This document shows positions 1-8,828 of a stretch of DNA of 64,000 nt, piece after piece. A program made the translations under genes and the position numbers. Numbering within the stretch: position 1 is the stretch's first letter; each line of letters opens with the position of its first letter. Under the pieces are notes generated by a model, which was given only the letters and a program-made list of their open reading frames with translations, did not search any database and was not told the origin of the DNA. This stretch comes from Trichormus_B sp936914905 (GTDB lineage: Bacteria > Cyanobacteriota > Cyanobacteriia > Cyanobacteriales > Nostocaceae): the NCBI RefSeq assembly GCF_039871975.1, contig NZ_JBDPLL010000001.1; one strand, 5' to 3'.

Positions 1-1045
1 CTATTCTTGTACATTGGCTTGGGTAACAAATCGGCTTTATTTGGTGCGTCTGCGCCAAGCTTGGTCTGCAAATAGTTCACGATTTGGGTCTTCTAAAAAT
101 TTTGTTGTTCCACCAATGAAAATACCAATATTTTCAGCTTTACATTTTTACATTGCTTGGTATCATTAAAGATTACTAAAATTCTGTTGTAGTTTTTTTG
201 ACGAGTAACTGTGGTGGAAATTTGATATAAATTTACAGCTTCATCTACTAAAATTAATAGTCCTCCATAGGCAATTTCGGCGACAAATCTAGCTAATAAG
301 GCGACAAATCTAGCTAATAATTTGATATAATTAAACCTAGCCTTATTATCAATGATGAAGCGTACTCCTAAAGCTGCCTTAGTTTCAGTTTTCGTGTTAA
401 ATTCTCCTCTTAACCACCGTAAACAGGCACTTTTTAATTCATCGTCGTCTAAGCGATAGCTCCGCCAATAGGCTATAATGACACTACCAAAATTAAAGTA
501 GTGAACTAAATCCTCAATATACTGAATTACTTCTCGAATTTTTGTTTCTACTTAGTCATCAAAACCTTCATCATTGGGGCGCATTTGAGTTTCTTTAGCT
601 ACTTCTTGCTGGATTTTATTAATTCATCCTTCTAATATGGAAACTAAAGCACCACCATCAGATCAGGACGGGTTTTTGTAGCGAGATGACTCATGAATTC
701 TCGATAGGTTGCTAAACCTTCATTGTGACTTCCTGCTAGTCTGCATTCAGAGGATAAATCAGCATCAGCAACTATAAATCCTTGCTCCATTGCACGGTTA
801 CGAATAATTTGCAGCATGAAGCTTTTACCTGAGCCGTAGCCACCTATTATAAATCGAAATGCAGCTACACTTTCTGCAATATCATTGAGATTTTGTAATA
901 TGCCATTGAGTTCTTTTTCTAGACTTACTGCTATATGTTCAATTCCTCTTCTGGGTAGTACTCCTGCACCTAGTGAATTAATTAAAGCAGTGGATACTTT
1001 TTTCGAGGTTTTGAGCTTTGTAATGTAAACTACATTACTGGATTT
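1..1045 (-). pseudogene. Broken DUF2791 (BrxC/BrxD-like) P-loop ATPase, runs off window start
   Basis: Reading the minus strand from about 1018 gives KLKTSKKVSTALINSLGAGV, then a Walker A motif GGYGSGKSFML (about 845-810), then VADADLSSECRLAG and GLATYREF. These are hallmarks of the DUF2791 ATPases found in BREX defence and TerB-associated systems. A Walker B-like stretch (GGLLILVDEAV) follows near 260. The gene is dead: there is a frameshift near 660, a TGA where Trp is expected near 626, further stops near 555 and 37, and a 21-bp tandem duplication at 279-320 that repeats the residues LLARFVA. I see no convincing ATG start. It lies downstream of the TerB-C-like and DUF815 genes on the same strand, so it was probably co-transcribed with them. 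Family assignment comes from motif memory, not a search. Confidence 0.7.
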
Positions 1046-1177
1046 TTAATCTCTATTACAAATAGCAAGTATATCATACGCAGTTGGGATATATGTTATT
1101 GGTCGATTTTGACTATCTAAAATCCTAAGTTTATATCAGATATGTCAGCTATTGAGTAAGATTATCATTCTGATTGT

Positions 1178-2512
1178 TTAGGATTGAGTAATTAATTCTT
1201 CATGCTTGGTGATCATTTTTTTCACATTTAGTATATGCTCTTGATAAATTTCAGGTATTTCTGCATCTGTTTTAATAATTAGTTCCCCAAGGGTATGACT
1301 GGCAATTTCATTTATTGCATCCATTAATAAATTTGGCATGGTGATATGTTCTTCGGCGATTTGTTTGATAATAGCTTTGGGATTATCTTGAGCAACTATG
1401 GCTTTTAATACATAAATTTGGTTGGTTGGCAATTTTTCTAGAAAATTACTCCATTCTGGTGGTAAATTATCTGAAGTAGTACTTAAAGAATCTGTAGAAC
1501 TTGAAGAATCTATGGGTTCTAGTATTTCATCAAAAGGAAATAATTCAATATCTTCTTGTATGTTTTTAGTTAATGCTTCCTGATGGAGAGTTTCCATGTT
1601 TTGGAGTAATTCCCAAACTTGGTTTTGCAACAAGTTGCGCTCATCTTGTAATAAAGAAATTTGATTGTGTAATTGGCTAATTTCTGATTGTTGTGCTTGT
1701 TTTCTGGTGTATAGGTCGGTGAGAATATTTTCGAGATTCTCTCTGGCGGTTATTGTATCTGTGAGTAAGTTATTTTGATTTGATACTTTGATTTCTAACT
1801 CGTGAATTTCGATTCTCAGTTCATAAAGTTTTTCGTCTAGTTGGGGTTTAAGTCGATTCATGAGAACTAGGTTATTTTCTATTTCCTGTTTTTCTTGCTT
1901 GAAGGCTTCAACTTGGGCTTGTAGTTGGGTAATTTCTGAACGTGATACGTTACAATTTAGTTCTAGACGGCGTTTTTCTGCTGCGAGTTCAGAGTAAGAA
2001 TTATTAAGTTCTTCTATATTATTTTGTAGTTGATGCAGTTCGGTTGTGAAATTATTAACTTCTAGTTCTAACTGCTTTTTTTGTCCAGCGAAGGTCCCTA
2101 GATCTCGATGAAGGCTATCTCTTTGATTACGACATTCTGCGATCTGATTTTGCAGTTGTTGTGATTCTGTATAGAGGATGGTTTTATGTTCTTCTACTTG
2201 TTTAATTTCTCTAGCAATCCGATATTTTAATCCTTCTAGTTCTCTAATTCTTCTATGCAGAGAACTTAAAACTAGCATTTCATAATTTCTACGCCGTTTA
2301 TCAACAAATAATGCGGCTGAATAGGTTGCTAAGACGGTAATTATACCTGTGAGTAAGGCTTTAGTAAAATCCCAGTTGGGGACGAGGCTTAAACCAAAAC
2401 TGACACTAAAGGCAAATAGACATAGAATTAATCTATTGCTGACTATTGCTGATTGCATGTTGCTTGTTTTTAGCGTAGTAGATCTGTCCAAATTAGTAGT
2501 TATTAATGTCAT
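1178..2512 (-). CDS. Membrane-anchored coiled-coil protein with TerB-C-like C-terminus
   Basis: Protein of 444 aa. Two hydrophobic segments lie near residues 28-45 and 51-70 and probably anchor it in a membrane. Residues about 85-330 form a long Glu/Gln/Leu-rich coiled coil. An acidic, Ser-rich linker follows, then a C-terminal module (about 360-440) containing IAEEHITMPNLLMDAINEIA and LGELIIKTDAEIPEIYQE. That module resembles the TerB-C domain of tellurite-resistance-associated proteins. The start at 2512 is uncertain because no clear ribosome-binding site is visible; Met19 (2458) is an alternative. It sits between the DUF815 gene (66 bp upstream) and the broken DUF2791 ATPase, so it was probably the structural partner of these ATPases. 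The exact function is unknown. Confidence 0.6.
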   Translation of the reverse strand: MTLITTNLDRSTTLKTSNMQSAIVSNRLILCLFAFSVSFGLSLVPNWDFTKALLTGIITVLATYSAALFVDKRRRNYEMLVLSSLHRRIRELEGLKYRIAREIKQVEEHKTILYTESQQLQNQIAECRNQRDSLHRDLGTFAGQKKQLELEVNNFTTELHQLQNNIEELNNSYSELAAEKRRLELNCNVSRSEITQLQAQVEAFKQEKQEIENNLVLMNRLKPQLDEKLYELRIEIHELEIKVSNQNNLLTDTITARENLENILTDLYTRKQAQQSEISQLHNQISLLQDERNLLQNQVWELLQNMETLHQEALTKNIQEDIELFPFDEILEPIDSSSSTDSLSTTSDNLPPEWSNFLEKLPTNQIYVLKAIVAQDNPKAIIKQIAEEHITMPNLLMDAINEIASHTLGELIIKTDAEIPEIYQEHILNVKKMITKHEELITQS

Positions 2513-2578
2513 TATTTTTCACATTTTCTTGTCGTTTAAGTTGATTGGGTTTATTTATAATAAAAGTTGACAATTCAG

Positions 2579-3940
2579 TTAATTACAGGCTATCTTTATT
2601 TTCTCTGTATTCTGTATATAGATAAATCTGCTTTTAAGAAGTCTATAAACTGCTGTGTGGTGCATCCAGACAGAACGGGCATTATGGCGAGTTGCCCATT
2701 GTAAAGCTTTGTATTCTAAATCTTCTTGATTGAGATTAAGATCCACTTGTGCTGCTAAACGTTGAACAATTTGTAAATATGTTTTTTGATCTGCTGATTC
2801 AAATGTTAATTTGACACTAAAGTGATCCCTAAAGGAAAGCTTCTCCTGCATTGTATCCCAAGTATGGACTTCCTCGTCATCCTTGGGGGTGGGTCTATCA
2901 TTAAAATACTCTCGAATTAGGTGACAAAAGTTTGACGTAATATAACTCACTACATAATGTAGTTTATTAATTAAACTCCCTTCTAAAACTACTTTCAATG
3001 CTTTAAAAGCATCATTATCTTCCTCAAAGGAAAGATCATCGACAAAAATGATAAATTTTTGTGGTATCCCCCGCAACTGTTCGATAATTTGCGGTAAGTT
3101 TTTTAACTCTGATTTTGTTACTTCTGTCAAACGCAGGTTTTTGTGACCATTTTCATTTAGCAAGGATTTGACTAAAGAAGATTTACCAGAACCCCGACTA
3201 CCGTAAAGTAATACGTGCAATGCTGGCTGTCCTGACAATAAAAACTTGGTATTTTTTAACAATGTATTTTTTTGCCACTCATAGCCTACCAATCTATCTA
3301 GTTTAACTCGATCAGGATAGGGTATACCAGTAAGATTCCCATTTTGCCAGCGAAAAGCCCGATATTGTGCAAATAAACCTGTTCCGTATTGCTGATAATA
3401 AGGGACTAAATTTTCTAGAGCATCCGCCCATGTTTCCAACTGTGGAAATAAGGAAATAAAATCTGTATTAACTTCTATGCTTTCTGATTCTTGATACCAC
3501 ACCACGGGGGAAACTGGCAAATGAGCAACAAATTGCACCCACTCACTTAAAATAGCACTGTTACAATCATATAAATTTTGTAATATTTGTAAATCATGTT
3601 GGGCTGCCGCAACCAACGCGGTTGGTAAATCAGCAAATGCTCCTTGTTGAGCTAATCTAGTAAAAAGGTTGTCAGCAATGAGAATTTGACGAATTAAGTA
3701 TTCTTCCCAAGTTTGTTTGCTGGCAGCTAAAGCTTGAAAGTAATTACCGTAAGCTTGGAGACCGTTCTCCCCATCGGCATCACTGTAAAGTATAGATTGT
3801 AATAGATCAAGAAATGCGATCGGCACTTCACCTTGAAGGACAGATTGGTAAAGTAAAAGAGATGCTGCTTGACGCTGGAAAAATTGGACCTTAGTGTAAA
3901 AAGAGGTATTTACCATAGACATCGGTTGATAATCCATCAA
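2579..3940 (-). CDS. DUF815-family AAA ATPase
   Basis: Protein of 453 aa. The C-terminal half matches the DUF815 ATPase pattern: Walker A LLYGSRGSGKSSLVKSLLNE near residues 240-260 and Walker B-like FIIFVDDLSFEEDNDAFKAL near 300. The N-terminal 200 residues are helical and I assign no domain to them. DUF815 proteins are predicted cytoplasmic P-loop NTPases of unknown substrate. The gene is intact and leads a same-strand group with the TerB-C-like protein and the broken DUF2791 ATPase. Two ATPases flanking a membrane coiled-coil protein suggests a multiprotein assembly, but that is inference. Confidence 0.8.
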   Translation of the reverse strand: MMDYQPMSMVNTSFYTKVQFFQRQAASLLLYQSVLQGEVPIAFLDLLQSILYSDADGENGLQAYGNYFQALAASKQTWEEYLIRQILIADNLFTRLAQQGAFADLPTALVAAAQHDLQILQNLYDCNSAILSEWVQFVAHLPVSPVVWYQESESIEVNTDFISLFPQLETWADALENLVPYYQQYGTGLFAQYRAFRWQNGNLTGIPYPDRVKLDRLVGYEWQKNTLLKNTKFLLSGQPALHVLLYGSRGSGKSSLVKSLLNENGHKNLRLTEVTKSELKNLPQIIEQLRGIPQKFIIFVDDLSFEEDNDAFKALKVVLEGSLINKLHYVVSYITSNFCHLIREYFNDRPTPKDDEEVHTWDTMQEKLSFRDHFSVKLTFESADQKTYLQIVQRLAAQVDLNLNQEDLEYKALQWATRHNARSVWMHHTAVYRLLKSRFIYIQNTEKIKIACN

Positions 3941-4032
3941 TCAACTGTAATTTTCCACTGACTATATCAGATTTCGGATTGATACCACGTATCAATCCGG
4001 GGACTTGTAACATAAATGAATTATTGGTAACA

Positions 4033-4350
4033 ATGAATTTAGGTATAGTTATCGCTTTTAGCTACGGTATTTTACCATTAGTAGGTGGAATAATTGGTTA
4101 TATCCAGGCTAAGAGCAAAGTTTCTTTACTAAGTGGTAGCATTAGCGGTTTCTTGATCATCTTTGCTGCCTACAGTCAACTTCAGGGACAAACCTGGGGT
4201 TTAACTTTAGCAGCTTTTGTTACTGGTATTTTAGTAGTTTTCTTTGCCTTTAGACTAGCTAGAACACGCAAATTTATGCCTGCGGGCTTGATGATTATTT
4301 TTGGTATTCTGACATTACTAGTAATAGTAAATCAAATCTTTGCTTCTTAG
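4033..4350 (+). CDS. TMEM14-like small membrane protein
   Basis: Small integral membrane protein of 105 aa, read from the ATG at 4033. The frame is open further upstream to a TTG at 3979, but that extension is not hydrophobic and is probably not translated. About four hydrophobic segments are visible, with the Gly-rich pattern GGIIGYIQAKSKVSLLSG typical of the TMEM14 family and of plastid FAX-type fatty-acid exporters. A role in lipid or fatty-acid movement is known for eukaryotic relatives; extending it to this protein is inference. It is divergent from the DUF815 gene (about 90 bp gap). Confidence 0.65.
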   Translation: MNLGIVIAFSYGILPLVGGIIGYIQAKSKVSLLSGSISGFLIIFAAYSQLQGQTWGLTLAAFVTGILVVFFAFRLARTRKFMPAGLMIIFGILTLLVIVNQIFAS

Positions 4351-5118
4351 TAGCCACCTGTGTTTATTCAGAATTCAGAAGTATGGCTTGCGTCACGCTA
4401 CGCTACAAGGAGAAAGAATAAAGGTCTTTCGCCTACATCCCTATTTTGTATAGGAACGGACAAGGCTGTTAGGACATCAATTGATGATAAAACCCATATA
4501 CTAAAAGACTTTTCACACTGTCACCTGCTATAACTGGCAGCTTGGGTTATTCATGTTTAAGTAAACATATACATTTCCTGAACAACAGTAAATTTATTAG
4601 TACATTTATCTTATAAAATAAGACTATGATTTTTACAACATCACAGTAAATATGAATAAATAACTCCTGTAAAATGACCTACAAGAGTGAAATTACAAGT
4701 ATTTAACCCCTTCGTTACATCAGGAATAAACACATAAAATTGAATCCTCTTTCCTGTCACTACTCATCTATCATCGGTAACAGATGTTTCTTGAGAGCAG
4801 AAAACATTGACTAGCAATCATAAACTAGTTAGTAAATTTTACGATCAATAGCATTTAACCACAGAACTCTATATATACTAGAGTTATTAATATCAACCTT
4901 GTAAAGATTTTATGGTATTCTCAGTATACTTTAAAGGAAAAATAAAGGTTATTTTGCCATTTTGGCAAGTTTACCAGGCATAGATAAGATATTACTAGAT
5001 AGTAGCAATCGTGATTAATGATTACTCCCTTGTGATTACCTACCGAATCATCATTGGTCTAAATCAACTCTGACTTCAGTAATTCTCTCAGCAACTTAAG
5101 AAACTAGGAAAATCATAC
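4351..5118. other. Long intergenic region ahead of the phosphotransferase gene
   Basis: This 768-bp stretch has no credible gene. Near 4385 it carries a GCTTGCGTCACGCTACGCTA motif resembling the small dispersed repeats of Nostoc genomes; relatives occur near 28000 and 39155. I looked specifically for a RiPP precursor. Only peptides of up to 23 codons occur (for example 4912-4983), none rich in Cys, Ser or Thr or preceded by a good ribosome-binding site. The promoter for the downstream pair probably lies here, but I cannot place it. Confidence 0.5.
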
Positions 5119-6354
5119 ATGATATTATCACTGTCTTCTCAAAATGTTATCCAGTATCTGCAAAATGTAGGTCTGTGTAGCTCAGAAGATGGCACCTTAT
5201 ATGAATCCGAGTTGCCAGAAAATAGCGGTAATAATCGAAATTTATTGGTGAATCTGCCGGATAATCGTAAACTGCTGGTTAAACAAGAACGTCGCCTGAA
5301 TTTTGATAGCAATATCCATCAATTCTTTAATGAGTGGCTATTTCACCAATTACTCCAAAAATTTCCAGTTATTGGCAATATTTCGGAGCTTGCATCATTA
5401 TTGCTACATTTTGATGAAGAAAATTCTATTATTGTTTGTAGTTATTTAAGCGAATATGTCGAACTAGGTAAATTTTATCAGAATAACAGTATTTTTCCCA
5501 CGGAAATCGCCACCGCTATTGGTACCACACTAGCAGGATTACATTGTTCCACTTTTCAACGACGAGAGTATCAAGATTTTATGGATACTGCTCCCCAAGG
5601 ACAGTTACGCTATCACTTTTATAATCCTGCTCAAGGAATCGGTTCAATTAATCAAGATATTTTTAGCAAGATCCCCACTGAAGCACTGAGGTTTCATGTT
5701 CTCTATCAAAGGTACGAAAGCTTAGAATCAGCAATTGGTGACTTAGCTTATGAATGGAAGCCTTGCTGTTTGACTCACAACGATTTGCAGTTAAACAATA
5801 TTTTGGTACATTGCCGTTGGCAACAACTAGATAATTGCTTAATGAGAGTAATTAATTGGGAAGCTTGCGCTTGGGGAGACCCAGCTTTTGATTTAGGAAC
5901 TTTATTAGCAAGTTACATCAAAATTTGGCTTTCAAGTTTGGTAGTAGATCCCAGTTTAGAGTTAGAAGAATCTCTAAATTTGGCAATGATTCCCCTAGAA
6001 ATCATTCAATATTCTATGTTGGCTGTAATTCGTGCTTACCTCCAGGCTTTCCCCCTGATTTTAGATGAACGGCAAGACTTTATTTGGCGTGTGATTCAGT
6101 TTACAGGATTAGCACTAACTCACCAAACTCAAAATATGATTGAGTGCTGCAAATACTTTGATAATACTCACATCTGTATGTTGGAAGTAGCGAAAAATTT
6201 GTTAATTAGTCCTGAAAAATCTGTATTAACTGTTTTTGGAAGTTCCGAAGCCGAAATCCTGCAATCTCTCAAAGGCTGCCACAAAATAGTTCAACCTGAA
6301 GAAAAGCAACTACTGCGGATTTTTCACGAAAAAATACGTCTACGCGGTTGTTAG
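5119..6354 (+). CDS. Aminoglycoside-phosphotransferase-fold kinase paired with HopA1-like protein
   Basis: Protein of 411 aa with an APH/choline-kinase fold. Lys55 in LLVKQE is the likely ATP lysine. The catalytic loop is LTHNDLQLNN (His220, Asp222, Asn227). The metal-binding motif reads VINWEACAWGDPAFDLG, with Asn246 where most relatives have the Mg-binding Asp. The HopA1-like gene follows 50 bp downstream. This pairing matches the kinase/HopA1 partners of class V lanthipeptide (LxmK/LxmY, SprPT/SprH3) and thioviridamide (TvaC/TvaD) biosynthesis, where the kinase phosphorylates Ser/Thr before elimination. No precursor peptide is seen nearby, so the substrate is unknown. It is intact, unlike many neighbours. 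Confidence 0.8.
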   Translation: MILSLSSQNVIQYLQNVGLCSSEDGTLYESELPENSGNNRNLLVNLPDNRKLLVKQERRLNFDSNIHQFFNEWLFHQLLQKFPVIGNISELASLLLHFDEENSIIVCSYLSEYVELGKFYQNNSIFPTEIATAIGTTLAGLHCSTFQRREYQDFMDTAPQGQLRYHFYNPAQGIGSINQDIFSKIPTEALRFHVLYQRYESLESAIGDLAYEWKPCCLTHNDLQLNNILVHCRWQQLDNCLMRVINWEACAWGDPAFDLGTLLASYIKIWLSSLVVDPSLELEESLNLAMIPLEIIQYSMLAVIRAYLQAFPLILDERQDFIWRVIQFTGLALTHQTQNMIECCKYFDNTHICMLEVAKNLLISPEKSVLTVFGSSEAEILQSLKGCHKIVQPEEKQLLRIFHEKIRLRGC

Positions 6355-6404
6355 TAATTCTAGATTTTTTTATTTAGAATAAATTTGGAGGTGTAAATTT
6401 ATTA

Positions 6405-7496
6405 ATGTTAAACAATTCTACTAATGAGATCCTAAATTCTTTATTTGATATTGCCGCTAATATCCAAATTGAACCTAACTTCTGTATTCAACATCCCAAC
6501 TATCAACCTTTTGCTCTACCAACTACAGTAGCAAATAGATTTCAACAAAATTCATCAGATTTACAACATAAATATCTAGCTCTACTTTTGCGAAATTTTC
6601 TACATGGTATTTATTATAATGGTTCACTCCAAACAGCTTTATCAATAAATGCTAATCATGGGAATTACTCATCACATAAAATTTTAGATCAAAACTCTAA
6701 TGTGGGCATTGATTGGGACTTTTATGAACAATTACACCAGCACAATAATGGGAATGGTCATTATGATTGTAATTGGGAAGTTTTGCGACTAGAACCTGAT
6801 GGGAGTTTAGCGGTGACAAAAAATGATTTAACATTGTATGTTGAACCAGAATGTTATCTTAAATCCCGTAAAAAATATGTAAAAGTGGGTGATTTAATCG
6901 CTATTTGGATGCCTAAAAACCGCTTACAAAATGGCTGTTATCTGGCAGTTAGTAATCTAGGACAGGAACGCCAAGATACAGAAGATCCTAATTTGGGAGT
7001 AGGGCGAATTTACTTTAATTTTAGTTCATTGGGTGCGATCGCACTCATGGATAGCCTGACAGAACATCTTAACAACGCCAATATTCCCTTTAGCTTTGAA
7101 GTTCTTTATAACCCATCAACTTATGGGCGTTATGATGCAGGCGTACTTCACTTTGAACTACAAGATTATTCCATAATTCACAAAATTCTTCAGATGGTTT
7201 ATAAACAGCACCAATCTTATTTTCAGCCAGAAATTCCCCTATTTACCAAATTTTTAGCACCCGGACTAAGTTTAGCAGAAGCACCAAGCCAAAAATTTGC
7301 CCCACAGGAAAGTTTTGGTATGAACCGATGTCAAATAGTTGCTAATGCCTTATTAGAAGCCTGGGAAAAAGGTAAAAATGCCATTGAAGAACGCATGAGG
7401 ATAATTGACCAACATTTTGCACAGAATTTAATTGATGTCCAGCGTCCTTACTTGAACCCCAGTTCTGAAGATATATATATCCCCTTAAATTCCTAA
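6405..7496 (+). CDS. HopA1-family protein (putative RiPP elimination partner)
   Basis: Protein of 363 aa. Residues about 190-350 carry the HopA1 pattern: GVGRIYFNFSSLGAIALM, a YGRYDAGVLHF strand, the PLFTKFLAPGLSLAE segment and SFGMNRCQIVANALLEAW. HopA1 was first described as a Pseudomonas type III effector, but homologues paired with an APH-type kinase act in class V lanthipeptide and AviCys RiPP formation. A GGAGG ribosome-binding site precedes the ATG. It is co-directional with the kinase gene and ends at a strong terminator (7524), so the two form a closed operon. No type III secretion genes are near, so an effector role is unlikely here. Confidence 0.8.
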   Translation: MLNNSTNEILNSLFDIAANIQIEPNFCIQHPNYQPFALPTTVANRFQQNSSDLQHKYLALLLRNFLHGIYYNGSLQTALSINANHGNYSSHKILDQNSNVGIDWDFYEQLHQHNNGNGHYDCNWEVLRLEPDGSLAVTKNDLTLYVEPECYLKSRKKYVKVGDLIAIWMPKNRLQNGCYLAVSNLGQERQDTEDPNLGVGRIYFNFSSLGAIALMDSLTEHLNNANIPFSFEVLYNPSTYGRYDAGVLHFELQDYSIIHKILQMVYKQHQSYFQPEIPLFTKFLAPGLSLAEAPSQKFAPQESFGMNRCQIVANALLEAWEKGKNAIEERMRIIDQHFAQNLIDVQRPYLNPSSEDIYIPLNS

Positions 7497-7523
7497 CCTT
7501 GGTAAGTAGAGTAACATGAATAG

Positions 7524-7550
7524 AGCAGGCGTAATGCCTGCTTTTTGTTT
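7524..7550 (+). terminator. Rho-independent terminator after kinase/HopA1 operon
   Basis: AGCAGGC at 7524-7530 and GCCTGCT at 7536-7542 form a perfect 7-bp stem with a 5-nt loop, followed directly by a T-rich run. It lies 27 bp after the HopA1-like stop codon. Confidence 0.85.
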
Positions 7551-7570
7551 TTATTGAGGAAATTAAAAAT

Positions 7571-8020
7571 ATGATTTTTACATATCAACGCACGATAAGA
7601 TTTCAAGATACTGATGCCGCTGGAGTCGTTTATTTTGCTAATATTTTAAGTATGTGTCATGAAGCCTACGAAGAATCTCTAGGGTGTTCAGGTATAAATA
7701 TTCAATCTTTTTTCACTCGTCCATTTGTGGCTTTTCCCATTGTTCATGCCAATGTAGATTTTCTGCGTCCTATGTATTGTGGTGATAAATTGATGATTAG
7801 TTTAATTCCTCAAAAAATACGTATGGATAACTTTGAAATTAGCTATGAAATTACGGTCAATGATGTAATAGTTGCCAAAGCAATTACTAGGCACGTTTGT
7901 ATTGATGTGAATAGTAGAACTAAGCAGGAATTACCAGTTGAGATGATTTCTTGGTTGGAAACGAACCGCAGAGATGCAGAGGGTGTAGAGAGGAGAAAGT
8001 CCAGAGAGGAAATTATGTAA
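7571..8020 (+). CDS. 1,4-dihydroxy-2-naphthoyl-CoA thioesterase (hot-dog fold)
   Basis: Protein of 149 aa of the 4-hydroxybenzoyl-CoA thioesterase family. The N-terminus RFQDTDAAGVVYFANI contains the conserved DxDAxGxVYF catalytic region. In cyanobacteria this family hydrolyses DHNA-CoA to 1,4-dihydroxy-2-naphthoate for phylloquinone synthesis, and the position next to menE-menC-menA supports that. The start at 7571 has a GAGGA ribosome-binding site 8-12 bp upstream. The C-terminal tail, rich in Arg and Glu (about 128-149), is likely variable sequence. It would act in the cytosol between MenB and MenA. Confidence 0.85.
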   Translation: MIFTYQRTIRFQDTDAAGVVYFANILSMCHEAYEESLGCSGINIQSFFTRPFVAFPIVHANVDFLRPMYCGDKLMISLIPQKIRMDNFEISYEITVNDVIVAKAITRHVCIDVNSRTKQELPVEMISWLETNRRDAEGVERRKSREEIM

Positions 8021-8132
8021 TTGGTGATTCATGATTTGTAATTAAGAATTAACCAAAAGTGTATTAGTATTTTCAATGCGGCACAAATCACTGAGGAAAC
8101 ATCAGATTTTGTATTGATAAGGTTTGCATTTT

Positions 8133-8639
8133 ATGAAGTGGAAAAACTGGGAATATCGTCCCTCTATCGTTACAGTGAGTATCGTTACAGTGAGTGTGGT
8201 TGCTGGTTGAGCTGGACTAATTACGCTTGGATGTGGAAGCTTTGCAACTTATAGTGGACAACAACAAAATATCAATACTTCAAGCGAAAATCTTTCTCCT
8301 AATAAAGGCGAAAATAACTCAACTATAAATACTGATAGTGAAGTTATTTCTGCAAATGCTTCTAAAGAAGTGTATCTACAAAAAAATATGGCATACAGGG
8401 AAGCACGGAAACTTATCATACAACAAGGTTGGAGTCCAAACTTACAAGGTGAATCGCCAAATCTCCGGGATATTCCGGTCAAGGAACTATTTGACTTAGG
8501 ATACAAAGAAATTAAAGATTGTTCAGGCATAGGAGAAGGTCCTTGTCGATTTAAGTTTATCAAGAACAAAGGAGAATTGTTAGTTGTAGTTGCTACAACA
8601 AGGGGATATGAAAATACAAAAAGTTTTGTCAAAAGTTGA
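8133..8639 (+). pseudogene. Broken gene for a secreted or anchored hypothetical protein
   Basis: An ATG at 8133 opens a frame of 168 codons interrupted once, by TGA at 8207-8209. It is otherwise in frame to the stop at 8637. The N-terminus is a signal or anchor segment (PSIVTVSIVTVSVVAG, then the stop, then GLITLGCG). A 15-bp tandem duplication (8165-8194) lies in this segment. The C-terminal domain (YREARKLIIQQGWSPN, then CSGIGEGPCRFKF) is a small conserved extracytoplasmic module of unknown function that I recognise from other bacteria but cannot name. Only one lesion is visible, so inactivation may be recent. Confidence 0.65.
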
Positions 8640-8769
8640 TGGATTGAAAAAAATTTCAATATTACTCAATAAAGTTCATCCAACAAAATTGCTTCTGGTT
8701 CTGATTAGCTAGGAGGCAAGAGTCAAGGTTGAGAAGTCAAAGGAGAACGATAAATAAACCCCTTTCCAA

Positions 8770-8800
8770 GCCTCTCTCCCACAGGGAGAGAGGCTTTAAA
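8770..8800. terminator. Bidirectional hairpin terminator between converging genes
   Basis: GCCTCTCTCC (8770-8779) pairs with GGAGAGAGGC (8785-8794), a 10-bp stem, followed by TTTAAAA. It lies between the plus-strand pseudogene and the minus-strand menE, so it can serve either direction. Confidence 0.65.
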
Positions 8801-8828
8801 AGCCCTACTAGAAGCTCGCTAAAGAAAA

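Noticed and set aside
4912..4983. Possible 23-aa RiPP precursor upstream of the kinase/HopA1 pair
   Set aside because: It has no ribosome-binding site, no leader-core structure and no Cys/Ser/Thr-rich core, so it is probably chance.
6405..7496. HopA1-like protein as a type III secreted effector
   Set aside because: No type III secretion genes or promoter features are present; the paired kinase points to peptide modification instead.
8249..8659. Minus-strand frame of 136 codons
   Set aside because: It is antisense to the broken hypothetical gene at 8133-8639, whose reading frame shows a real conserved domain.
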